From Mesodorylaimus sp. YZB2_4 (Eukaryota; Nematoda; Enoplea; Dorylaimida; Dorylaimidae), in the NCBI GenBank assembly GCA_030248295.1, contig JASANH010000138.1, positions 992,001-1,056,000 on the forward strand: a stretch of 64,000 nucleotides of DNA, given 5' to 3'. Below, piece by piece: positions 11,700 to 23,000 of the stretch. Both the position numbers and the translations under genes were made by a program. The notes below the pieces were generated by a model, which was not told where the DNA came from, did no database searches, and saw only the letters and a list, made by a program, of their open reading frames with translations. The first letter of the stretch is position 1, and each line of letters begins with the position of its first letter.

Positions 11700-12171
11700 T
11701 TGTCCTCGTGCTTTTCAGCCGCCAATTTCAGCCAATTTGGTCTCATACTTGTCAAGCCCTACTTCACCATGAATATGCGAATATTCGTGGCGAGGCTGCA
11801 CGAATTGGCCAAAGTTCATGTGACAACGAGCGGACGCCAGTGTCCGCCCGATGTCCTCGTTAATCCATCAGCACATGCCGACCTACTCGAAGAACATAGT
11901 CCGCATACAGTGGTCTTCCCATTTCGGTTCCCGCTGGCACGAACACAGTACTACTTCTGCTTCGAATATCATGGTCACCTGGGTACTGTGCACCATCAAG
12001 GCACTGCCCGTTACCAGCACATCGAGACGAGGGGGACTAGAAATGACCACGATCGAAGATGAGATGAGTGACGAGAAAATACAATGTTGTGACGAGATCT
12101 CTTGCTTCAAAGGGCCATTGCCTAGATCGATTAAAATGAAGAAAACCCCGAGTGCACCCAAATGTTCCTAA
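11700..12171 (+). CDS. Uncertain open frames, possible exon
   Basis: Two overlapping frames on the plus strand are open here: one to 12062 (contains RTQYYFCFEYHGHLG) and one from 11851 to 12171 (ends KKTPSAPKCS). Neither has a recognisable domain or a clear splice partner. This could be an exon of an unknown gene or chance. I include it only because the surrounding 3.9 kb is otherwise empty. Confidence 0.15.
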
Positions 12172-12927
12172 ACGTGCGTTGATACATGCGTACCGCATTG
12201 TATGCCTAACGCGCGTCTACATGGTCTACGAAAAGTCCACATAGTCCAGAGGTCTACATAGTCTATAAATGGATGTAGGAAACGCGCATTGCCGCGCCCT
12301 CTGTTTGCATGTAAATAGCAATATGCAATGCCGAGAGACATCAGCCAAGTTCGCCAAAGCTCACGGAGCCATCACCGCCTAATACTGTCCATCCGTTTAC
12401 ATTTACTTACGCCAGGTCTCGCATATCTACCGCTACACGGTAGACAAGGTAACAGGACGTACAGTAGTATCAAAGATGCTTTTTTGAACTGTCTCTCTTC
12501 TGTGCGTGGCAGTGATGTAGATTCCTGGAATGTACATCAATGGAATTGCATGCGTCCACAAGGCACCACATGCAAGCAACCTAGCATCTAGATTGGTTTC
12601 AGAAGCTCATTCCAGCTCTACATTCTTCACACTTCTCGGATTCTCTTCTTCAGCAATTATTCCGACACTGCCTTGCACTAAATGCACGAATCATCACACG
12701 GCGGGAATCAAATTCATCATCTGTCGATCACACGCGATCCGTCCACGATTTCTTCGATCGATCGAGTTTCAGTGTGGCGCTTTCCTTGCTCGTGCTCTCC
12801 TTGGAGGGAGTAGGGCTATTCGACGGGGGCCACGATTGTTTTCCCCCTTCTTCACAAACCATATCTCCGGTCGGAAGGACCCCGATCTTTTCACCATGCC
12901 TGCGGCTTTCTTCCTCACAATTCGGGG

Positions 12928-13136
12928 AGCAGCCGCACGTGCCGGCCGTCGAAGGGGTTCTGACAGACTTGAGCCCGAAGTGCTCACAGAGCAAGTTCAG
13001 ACCGGGAACTCAAGACGAGTTCTCTACCGATGCCTGCAATCAGACCAGTCACTCGACCTCGACCTCGCTCTCGCTCTCGTGCTGGCCCTGACTTAGGAGA
13101 GGCGGACTGGTTCCCTGAACCAGTGCACTTATAGGC
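12928..13136. repeat. Direct duplication, copy 1 of 2 (620-bp spacing)
   Basis: This segment recurs at 13548-13752 with many substitutions and small gaps. Shared blocks are GCAGCCGCACG, CGGCCGTCGAAGGGG, GGTGCTCACAGA, GATGCCTGCAA, CACTCGACCTCGA and CCCTGACTTAGGAGAGGC. Frames are open in places but not conserved between the two copies, so I treat it as a non-coding duplication. Confidence 0.7.
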
Positions 13137-13547
13137 CAGAGGGCAAAGTACATGCCTAGTCCATGCCAATTACACATGTGATGACTCTTGCTGGGTTTAG
13201 GAGGCGTCTCCTTACGATCAGTGAACCACAAAGATACACAAGACGGTTCAGCACACGACCACGACTGAATTTGACTCACCGACCGATCGGATCGAACAGC
13301 TGTCGCGGACTGGACTCTTTGACCAAAGTCGCCGTGGTCACGGTCGACCGGAGGTAATTACAGGCCGCTGGTCGAGCGACCACCCTGTTCAGCCCTAGAT
13401 ACCCCTAGGGCGAGCCAAGGATTTCACTGGCGTCATGGTTGACCAGAGGATGGCTCAAGCCACAGGAAAGCCCACACTCAGTCCACGGATACCTAGAGCT
13501 GAGTTTGTTATTCACCACCAAGAAGGCCGTGTAGACTAACAATTTGG

Positions 13548-13752
13548 GCAGCAGCCGCACGCATCGGCCGTCGAAGGGGCTCTGACGGACCTGGGACCGA
13601 GGTGCTCACAGAAAATTCGGATCAGGAACTCAAGAGCAATCTACTGATGCCTGCAAACCAAACTGGACACTCGACCTCGAACTCGCTCTCGGTCTCGTGC
13701 GGCCCTGACTTAGGAGAGGCAGATTGGTTCCTTGAACCATGCACTGATAGAT
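13548..13752. repeat. Direct duplication, copy 2 of 2
   Basis: This is the second copy of 12928-13136 in the same orientation. Between the copies (13137-13547) I see nothing recognisable. Confidence 0.7.
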
Positions 13753-14189
13753 GCGGAGAAACCAGTCCACACTCCACGCCTATTTCGACGACTTGCCTGA
13801 CCACTGACTAGCCGATTGTAGGGCCACCCTCACCGATTTTGGGCAAATGGATGGATACAGCTCTGCTCACATAGGTCTGTGGCAGTACAGCCAATGTTGC
13901 TTGACGGACGGCCTGACATTCCTGTAAAGCAATGAGCATGGACTCGAGGTAGATTTGCTTATCCCACATGAGCTATACTTAGGAATTGGAATCTTGTTTT
14001 CTCATCGAACACATGTCGCCTTGCTGCCACTGCAACTACGCACGAGTAAGGCTAATTGCACCACAGGGCACACGAAGACAGTGCAGTCTTACAGCACGTT
14101 TTTCTGTGTTTTGGTTTATAAAAGACTACCACATAACAGCAAGGAGGGTTAAAGGAATTGAACATGTACCCGGATCATGCAAAATCACA

Positions 14190-14430
14190 GTCCACAGCTG
14201 TAATAGGCGGTATAACCCTACATTTGAGAAAATACCGCGGGGAGCGGATGGCCTGAAAACACCCTTCAGGCAGGTCACCTTGTCGTGGGTGCCTGAGACA
14301 TCAACCCGACGGGTTTCAGCCTCGCCTGGAAGAGCGTATCGAGCGGCCAACGGAGGCAACCGATACGCTGTATGCGGCGGCCAGTCAAGGCAACCACATA
14401 CTCTACCTTCTCGAAAGGCCAAACACACCG
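14190..14430 (-). repeat. Dispersed repeat family B, copy 1
   Basis: On the minus strand this matches 42283-42520 and 24358-24560 (both +). Landmarks are GTGTTTGGCC, GTGGTTGCCTTGACTGGCC, CCGCATACAGCG, TTGGCCGCTCGATACGCTC, CCGTCGGGTTGATGT and CCGCCTATTACAG. The core CCGTCGGGTTGATGT is also related to the hairpin core of family A. It ends close to the 3' end of the CNG channel gene. Confidence 0.75.
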
Positions 14431-14443
14431 ACTACACAGCCTA

Positions 14444-17400
14444 TCATACATTCCCATTGTCACTCAGTGTGTTCAGACTCATATAGGATAATCTGCGATT
14501 AGATGTCATTCCATGTGAAATCATATCGTCCACTCCAGCCGGCTGACTCATCTGACGCATGACTCCAAAGATCTGTCCGTCTGGCAGGAGTATCTGGGGC
14601 GGAACACACACGGGACTCTTGTATTTGTCCAACTTTTTCTCCAACATTTTTACCCTCTCGCTGAGTTTCCTCTGAGTGTTCGTGTACTCGCCCATGAGCC
14701 TGGCGAATCGGGTTTGCAAGTTCTCAACAATGGCGTCTAATCGTTCAGTCTTCTCGTCCAGTGTTTCGCATTCGTCGGGTGCATTCTCGTCGAGTAGGTT
14801 GTCTTTTTTTAGAATCTCGCGCCCTTTCTGAATCAGAATCTTACGAGCGTCCGGATACTCCTTTAGGGCGTCCCACAGATCGTCTTTAGACAACGCGAAC
14901 AGATCAGAGTAGCCGACACTGCGCACATTGGCCGTGCGTCGATTGCCAGTCTTGTTGCCAGAGATGTTCAGTATGCTTAGCTCACCGAACACAGCCCCAT
15001 CCGTCAATGTGGCAAAGATTGTGCCCCCATCGTCACTGACCACATGCAGCTTGCCTGAAATAAATGCGCATGAAACTAGAGCAGAGCCGGACCATCAGTG
15101 CCCCATATTCGTCCCGGTAACAAAACACAGAGTCCATAAAAGCGGTCAGGCAATGCCAAATGGTAGACCAAGTCTCAATAAGGGGGAACAGGCTGATACA
15201 GAGCCTTCTGAGGCCAAACGTTGACAGGTCTATCAGGCGGTGTGCGTACGTTTCTAAATAAGGATGGGACCTGACCTGTATTTGGTTTTGGTTGGCATCT
15301 GAATGAGCAGAAAACCAAAAGAAACGAGTAGTCATACTTGCACGTAAGGACACCCACCAGAAGGGAAGTTTCCTTCGTTCTTTTATTACAACAACTTATA
15401 ATCATTACCATGGTACGGCCGGCCTACCACCTGCCCCACTTTCTTGCGGCGGCCCCATCGTCTGCCTACTGTTAATACTTCCTGTATTTCAATCGCCTAT
15501 CTGACATGGCTTCAGGTGACCTAGCCAGGAATGTCTTGGTCAAAGCATCATGTCCGAGTCAGCAGTGGAAAAAGAGGGGCGTATAACACAAGTTGATTTA
15601 TCCAGTCGCGAATCGAACACTCGCACCCAGCAGAAAGAAAGGGTCCAAGGAACATTGATAACCAAACGCCAGATGGCATGGCGCGCAGAGTGTAGGGGAC
15701 AGTCGTACCGGATCCAACATCTGGCAGCAGGGGACGATCCCAGGTCAGAGCACAACCTACATACTACTCACCTTGTTTGACGATGTACATTTCCTTGCCG
15801 ATGTCTCCCTTCCGACAAATATAGTCACCAGGGCTGAACACCTGCAATCGTAGTTTGAGGACCATTTCGGCCAGCAGGCCAGCCTCGCAATCTTGGAATA
15901 TGCGAACTTTCCTCAACGTGTCGAAGTGGACGTGTATGGCGATCTCGGCCCTGAGTTTGTCAGGCAGTGTCTCCAAAATGGCATCATCGCTCAGGGACTG
16001 CTTATTGGACCACAAATAGTCGAACCACTTGATCACTCGATTCTCCAACTCCTTGCCGACCCTTTGGAACCCCATGTATTGTTTGACGGCGTCCATCCTG
16101 TTCTGGAACTCGGACCTGGCCGCGTTCATATTCGTGATCATGCTGCCTACGTTACCCACGATCGAAGCGAAGATTAGGACACCCACGAAGTAATCCACGA
16201 TGTTGAACAGGTATTCTACATCCTTCTCAGGCGGTTTGGTCTCCCCGATCGTAGTCAAACTTAGTGTGGACCAGTAAAAGCTGAAGATGTACCGCCTGGT
16301 CAGCGAGTCGTAAGGGTCCGAATCGTTGTAGACGTACGAGTCAGTGCCCAGTCCTATGGCCTCGCTGAGTGCGAAATAGAAACACCCGTTCCAATGAATG
16401 ATCACCACAATGTACATGATCAGGCAGCCTACACGGAACGCGTTCGGCCAACTGGTCCTCGTCTCCGTACGTTCAGTGAATTCAAAGAGGCGGGGCAGAC
16501 GAAGAACACGATTCATGCGAAATGCTATGGTCCTGGGCTCGAACCAGTACGCCAGGTCGGTGGGAAGGATGCTGATTAGGTCCAAGACAAAGTGCCGACT
16601 CCGAACGTAGTACACAGCCAACTTCTTGAAATCACGAACCAATAGTCCTTGTTCCAGGTAGCCTGCAATAAACAGTCAAGCTGACCATGGGAAGCAGGGC
16701 CTGATGGGATAAGACAAGCAGTTGGGGTGCAAGGAACTTTATCATAAGCTGACGCAAGCAGCCAGCAAGTAAATCTGACCTGCCCCCTGGTGAGTGACAG
16801 CCTCTAACTTCAAAGTGAAGAAGGTCGGCTGATCGGAAGCTGCTCCACTATAGAAAACTATCCGAGAGCATAAGCATGCATAACTTGGCGTGACAACTGT
16901 CTGGCGGGGGTCATGAACTTTGATGTCATGAGGTCCGAAGTTATCCTAAATGAGCAGAAGAGTTCCGACATCGATCATCCGAGGCACGAAGACCAGCTGC
17001 AGCACCCTCGTCAATGCTCAAAGTGAGATTTCGTCAGACTAAGGCGTCCTGCCATTCTGTTTAACCTCGACCAAGCACTTTCCAGTGCATTCGAAACACT
17101 TGGTGTCTCGTCCCGCGATACGGTGGCTTCCAGTTCAACAGCACAATCGGGCCTGATCAAGTGGGTCAGCGATTACTCGAACACCACCGGCAGGACCAGG
17201 TTGTGAGTACAGCTGCGACTGGGCAGCCCGCGATCCCCTTCCCTTCAAGCATATACAGTAGGAGTCAGGATGCGCGATAATTTGCATATATTCATATTCA
17301 TGCCATAATTTCCCGCCCAACTTATAAGTTTGACTTTCCAGTCTAGTACAGTACTGTACTTCTCACCAACTTCAGGTGCTTCGTTTTCACAGTAAACGTT

Positions 17401-18802
17401 CGATTCGCACCTGCTAGCAATAAAAAATTCTTGTCTTGTCTGAATCAAGTCATCCATCCTGGGTGACACACACCGAATATGATCAATCGTATGTCTAATG
17501 AAAGCTCCCGATAGGATAAAATTGTTATGCATGCCATATTTTTATTGAATCATATTCGGTCAAATATTTGACCCTAAAGTGCCGCGTGCAAGCGCTTTGA
17601 CAGAACCGTAGCTTAGGCCTCAAAAGCCAGAGGCCTGGCATTTTTACGCGCTTGCACACGACTTTTTATGGTCAATATTTGACCAAATATGGAGTGATCG
17701 GATCCATAATAATTTTAATCTCACCGAGATCGTTCGTTTGATATACAACTCGTCGTGTTCGGTGAGAGGGCTCAGGAGGAAACAGGCCCAACCATACTCA
17801 AGAGGGGCTTGCCATTATTCCCTATGCTCACACCTGCATCCTCCAAGTATGACTATCGATCTTCTCGATCGCGTCTCCGCGTCACGCTCATCGGTGACGC
17901 TGATCGGACATAAATGATCAGAAGAGTAGCGTCTTGCTGTGTCAGGACGTCGAAACTTCGGCCTGACCATATTTAGACAACTATGCCCAGGCATGCGTGC
18001 ACTGAGGGCACCAGTGGTCCTATAAGCGAGGCACCCTGTCTCTGCTTACCCGTCCTAAACTTGACGATCATATCGACGAGGTAAAGAAAGTCGCAAAAAT
18101 AATCTAACCCGCACCATATGTTTAAGTATTGCGTTTGGAAACCACTGAACACGGCTCGCATGATGACGGTGACTGTATTGTACAGGACCGCTATGGTCAT
18201 TATAGAAATCCAAGTATAGTACAGATCACTGGCCGGATTCACAGTCCACGTTTTCAACTTCCTAAAACGTATCGATCGATCAATTTCGTATCAGTCCCAA
18301 ACGCACACTTACCCTCTCCATCCAGGGTCAGATGGTCCTTCTTCCGCATACGCAACCACGCCCGTACCAAGACCGAATTTGCGTAGATAATCGTTCTGTG
18401 CTTCAACGATCTCGGCCAGCCGATTCCTTTTATTGATGGCAGCCCGAGCCAGAAACTGAAACGGTGCACGAGAGGGCTATAATGTCACTGCGCACCGCCC
18501 CTCCGTTTTTCTTCCTGTTTCTCTCGACCTGCTCCCATGGGGAGGGGCAGATCTCAAAGCTACAGCATAATACCTACCTGAAACGCTTTTCCGACCCCCA
18601 CAATGGTACTGGTCCTCCGTTTAATGCGATCACTTGCACTCGTCCGACCTTTCTCAGCTTCACTCAAGGTCGATGCGCGTCGAACGGGAGTGCTTTCAAC
18701 GGGCTGCTGCGCCACTTCGGCGGATCGCCTCGTCTCCGACGCCGAGGTGGAAGGTTCTAGAAACGCTGATACCGCAATCCTGGCCACTTTATCATCCGCC
18801 AT
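14444..18802 (-). CDS. Cyclic nucleotide-gated channel, alpha-type subunit (TAX-4-like)
   Basis: Exons are 18802-18578, 18455-18313, 18261-18050, 16662-15772 and 15054-14444, giving 693 residues. Order of parts: cytosolic N-terminus; S1-S2 (from about residue 130; [14 protein letters not shown]); S4 with spaced basics ([14 protein letters not shown], about 240-255); pore with TIGETKPPE (330-338); C-linker ([15 protein letters not shown]); cyclic-nucleotide-binding domain with FGELSIL and [16 protein letters not shown]. It ends with a C-terminal leucine-zipper region ([16 protein letters not shown], then LEKKL). The GET pore triplet and the zipper are alpha-subunit features, so this should form a cation channel opened by cGMP or cAMP in sensory neurons. 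Intron 3 is 1.4 kb and holds a small inverted-repeat element. Intron 4 is 0.7 kb and may hold a SINE. Confidence 0.93.
15560..15770 (-). mobile_element. Possible tRNA-like SINE in CNG intron 4
   Basis: The minus strand shows GAGTGTTCGATTCGCGACTGG, a B-box-like motif, preceded by a region with a weak A-box-like stretch. No second copy was found in the window, so this is tentative. Confidence 0.25.
17545..17697. mobile_element. Short inverted-repeat element (MITE-like) in CNG intron 3
   Basis: The left end has CGGTCAAATATTTGACC, then GTGCAAGCGC. The right end has GCGCTTGCAC, then GGTCAATATTTGACCAAATA. Reverse-complementing the right side gives arms of about 48 bases that pair with the left side with few mismatches, leaving a loop of about 55 bases. 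A partial relative of the right end appears at 33745-33785. Small size, long arms and an intronic site fit a MITE. Confidence 0.65.
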
Positions 18803-19781
18803 CACCTTGCGACGTCAACGAAATCAATGGACTCAAAAATTCACAAATTCAATAATTAAATGCTCTCAAGTGGGTCTAATCATTCGGGGCTAGGGCGCAT
18901 CCAGATCATGACTCCCACAGCTGCCCATCCTCGGTACTCATTTCCATTCTGTTTAGCATAAAATATCAAAACGATCGTTGATAGTTGTGGAAAAATTTCA
19001 CCTGACTGTAATACGCTTAGAAATAAAACTGTTCGTGTGGTATGCGATGAAGGTAGATTGAATCGGCAGGTGTAATAGTGCACACAAATGGATCAGACGC
19101 TTCTCATTTCATCCCGGCCCGTAAATTGCCGACCATCCAATCAATAGAGCATAGGCGAGAAGGAATCAGAGGAAGGGACACCTACACTCGACTGTGATAA
19201 GGGCACTGTACCATCCGCGCTCGTCTCCGTGACTTTGCGGCTCGTAGCTCGATTGCCTGCTAACCCCCGTTGCCATGGCGATTTTGACGAGTTGAACGTA
19301 TATTAGCCGCCTTGAGAAAGCAGGGCGCATCTGTTCGAAGCAGGTGCAACCGTGGCCACCTATAACCTTCTCACTCGAGACGGGATAATTTTCCGCTTGA
19401 ACTTTTCATGATAATGAAGAGCGTGAGATTTGTCACGGGTATCACTGCCACACCAATCAGTACTTTGTCACCTGTCGCCAAATCAGAGAAGGCCGGGAAA
19501 CAGGTGGACATCGACGGCAGGAACTAACGACACAATGAGATACACATGTTAAGTGTGCTAATTACAGCAATAAATAAATATGTGAAAATGAATAGAATAA
19601 ATAACAAAACGGAACGAAAAACAGAATTAATCACTACCTTGTTAGAAATAGAACACGATTGACACTTGTCGTGTTCGTGCTGAGCGAACCTACAAAAAAA
19701 TATAGCTATACTGTAGCCGTAGTTGTATCGAAAATAAAATATGCACGGTTAGGAGGGCGAGTGACACAGTATACGTACGTA
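18803..19781. other. Gene-free stretch
   Basis: This is AT-rich DNA upstream of the CNG channel start. I see no exon, RNA gene or repeat match that I can support. Confidence 0.5.
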
Positions 19782-19925
19782 TGGAGTTGAAAAAGTTCGT
19801 AGCCTGAGTACCTCGCATGAGCTGAGCAGTGAAATTTGTACTGTGCACCGCCATGTGAAAAGTAGTAAGTATGGAATTGTACAATTTCAATTAAAATATG
19901 GTCAGGCTACGAACTTCTTGAAGTC
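19782..19925. repeat. Imperfect palindrome
   Basis: AAAAGTTCGTAGCCTGAG on the left pairs with TCAGGCTACGAACTTCTT on the right. An inner pair, GAAATTTGTAC and GTACAATTTC, nests inside it. The structure could fold as a cruciform or hairpin of about 140 bases. It may be a small MITE, but no second copy was seen. Confidence 0.5.
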
Positions 19926-20087
19926 CCTTCGCATATGGGGACCCCCGTTCCAAGCAAAGTGCATCGAAATCAGGAACCAAGACACTCACATCTCTCACTC
20001 ACCCAAGATAACTACTCTATCTCCTCCCGTCGCGTGATTTTATCAGCTCCTACTCAAAGAGCCCAAAACTAAGTTTAACATACCCAG

Positions 20088-23000
20088 TCACTTAGCACGA
20101 CGACCGGCCCTCTTCCTGCCACCTTTTGATCCACTCGCGTTTTGAGGAGCATCAGCAATTCGCCAAGTTCCGTCCTGACGGCTCATTCGAATTGTTATTC
20201 CATGGTCAATGTCGTCCGCTTCTCTCATGTACGATAGCATGGATCTGTCTCGGCAAAGAATTCGTTTCATTTCGTTGTCTAAACCAGCTCGTTGTCGAGC
20301 TTTCATCTTCAAAAGTTTACGAAGCCAGGCTTCAATAGTAGCGTGTTTTCGACCAGTCTCGTCAGTAATCTCCAACAAGCCGCCACGTTGCAACGATGCC
20401 GCGTGGTATCCATCCTAAAATGAGTCTTGTTCCAACACTCTTGAACCTAACTGGCCAGACAAAAATACTGTATCCTACCTCTGGGTCGGTGTAATCCAGT
20501 CGATCGGTCATCGGCTTCAAGATTCCAAGACGAATCAGTTTCTTCATATCCACGCGAAACGCCTTCCTATATCCACGTCGTGGTGGCTGACCATGAGTTG
20601 GAGTACCCAGCTGTGTGACCTGGTTCGTTTGTTTCTTCGGCTGACCATGTTTTGGTTGGCCCTGCGTCGCATCGCTTCTTACCTTCTGCTGCCGATCTCT
20701 CTTCGCTGGCTGTTCCTTGGGTTGGCTTGGCATTGATTCCGATAACGTTGGGGCGTCTTCTGTTCTTTGCTCGATAGAAGCCAGTTCCTGCGCGACGTCA
20801 TCTGGTTCAATTTCTGTTAAATGCAGATCAGAAGGGAACAAAAGAACTCCTTCATGATTGTCTTGAAATGGTGCAAAATCTTGACTGGAAGCTTCAAAAC
20901 GTGTGGCGTCCGAGAACAAGTCAGCTAGACTTGAGCTCGAGTCCACCAACGATTGCGAATACGGCAAATCATTGAATCCGGAGTCTTGAGAAAAACCGAT
21001 ATCAGATTTGGATTCCTGCGATAACGACGGAGCGCTGCATTTTTCCGACTCCAAATTGACGACGGTCGTTGTCGATTCTTGGAATAAGCTGGGCGAAAAG
21101 GGGTCGTCTCGTTTCTTAAATATATAAATAAATCAGTTTTCAATCATTCAGTGCACAAAGAGTGGGAAGGAAAAAACTTACAATGTTTAAAGACGAACGG
21201 GATTCTCGAAGCAAATGAGTGACAAAGTTCAGAGTACCATCAAATGCCGCCGAATTATTGTAAAGATCCTTGCAATCCTCGTACAACTCCCTGTAATTGT
21301 AAGGGGTAAAATCCTTTGCTCTTTTACGGGCACACGAGGGTTCAGAGGCCAGATGGTGTGGTCTTTCCTGTCAGATCACCTCACGCCCAGGAAATATCTC
21401 GAAACATAGTGGACCGCCTGTTAGAAATGTGATGAGCAACTATAGATGTCCACATAGGTGGTTATCTACTAGGAGGAAAGCCGTAATCGCTAGACCCGGG
21501 TCGTGGCCTAGCGGTTAGGGCGTCTGCCTCTCACGCTGGGGGCGCACTTACAGGGGAGGGTTCGACACCCGGCTGGGTAAATGATTGTCAAATATGTGTT
21601 GCTTAGACCTCCAGGTCGCTGTATGGTGCTTGGATATGGATAAAGTAGGTATGACATGACATGACAATAGTAATTCAATGAGTGATAAAAACTTGGGAAA
21701 CACATCAGTGGCGCTCCTGTAGGTTTACCGAGCAACTGATCTGCATCGGACAGGCAGGTTACTCGATGGGGCTGGGCCTCTGACTATGATAGAGTATCAG
21801 CAATAAGCTCGCTCCAGCTTACCTTTTGCTAAGAAAAGTATTCGTCTTCACTAATTCATATACTTTAAACAGCAGTCGAATAGTGTACAGGAATCGATGA
21901 GGGTTGCTACTGCGAAGCTCCAAAATTTCCGAATCACCGTTACTAAAGCATGAAATGCGTATGTAAATGAAATGAGAGATGAAGTGAAGTTCCAAGAGAA
22001 GCAAAGTTCCATAGTCTGACACGATTCCAGTTTTCTTGCCGCAAGCTCGGCCAGAAAGACCAACATAACATATTGTATGTACATGCAAAAACCATGGCCA
22101 TTCTAAAAAACACTGCCATAATGCTACACACACACACAGGCCTGCTTCAAATCCCCACAAACATCTCAGAAATCCACGCTTTGTTGCGATTGATTTCCAG
22201 ATATCTTCTTGCACATGCTCAACAGCGCTAAACAAACAATGCAGGGATAGAGATAGGTCGGGATCCCTCTCGTGATCCTGACATTGAGGCATCAGAACTC
22301 CGCACATGTACATATAGGCATAAGCACACGAGGTACACCCTGATCCATCGTACCATATCTCGCCAGAGGAAGTAGAAGATACAGTAATGGCTCAGTCATC
22401 GTTCGAGGTGATAGTTCAGAGGTTGGCAGCGGTAGCAATCAAGTGGAAATAGCAACATCAGCTCAAATCGATGATAACGATACGACACTGATTTTGCTTA
22501 GGCCTAGACTGAACTTGCTGGACTGCATCGAAACTAGCCGGGCTCGTGAAGGCGGGTTAGGCGTCTGCCTTTCGCGCTAGGTGCGCAGTCACTGTACGGG
22601 CGTATCCAGCATATCATTTCGTGTAAAATGTGTCCCTTCACCCTCGAATGCGCATAAGCGTATGGTGATGTGGTAAAACATGATCATGAACATGAACTGC
22701 AAATGTACCCTACTAATACTGATCAATGTCAGCTTATATAAATATAATGGTTCAAAATCGGCCGAAGAAAAAGATTTAAAAAACCTGGACGACGAAAAAG
22801 TGTGCATTAGTGAGGAAAATAGGTTCATAGGCAATAGGATTGCCCGAATCCCGATCCCTAAAGTCAATAACCAGCTGCCACGATGACTGAGACAATATCT
22901 TCTGCTTCCTCTGGCGAGATATGGTGGATATGATGGGTATCATGGATGATATGATACCACGGATCAGAGTGTACCTAGCGTGCTTATGCCTATATATATG

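Noticed and set aside
21495-21580. Genuine tRNA gene
   Set aside because: A and B boxes are present, but the anticodon arm and acceptor stem do not form, and the body continues into a repeat shared with other loci.
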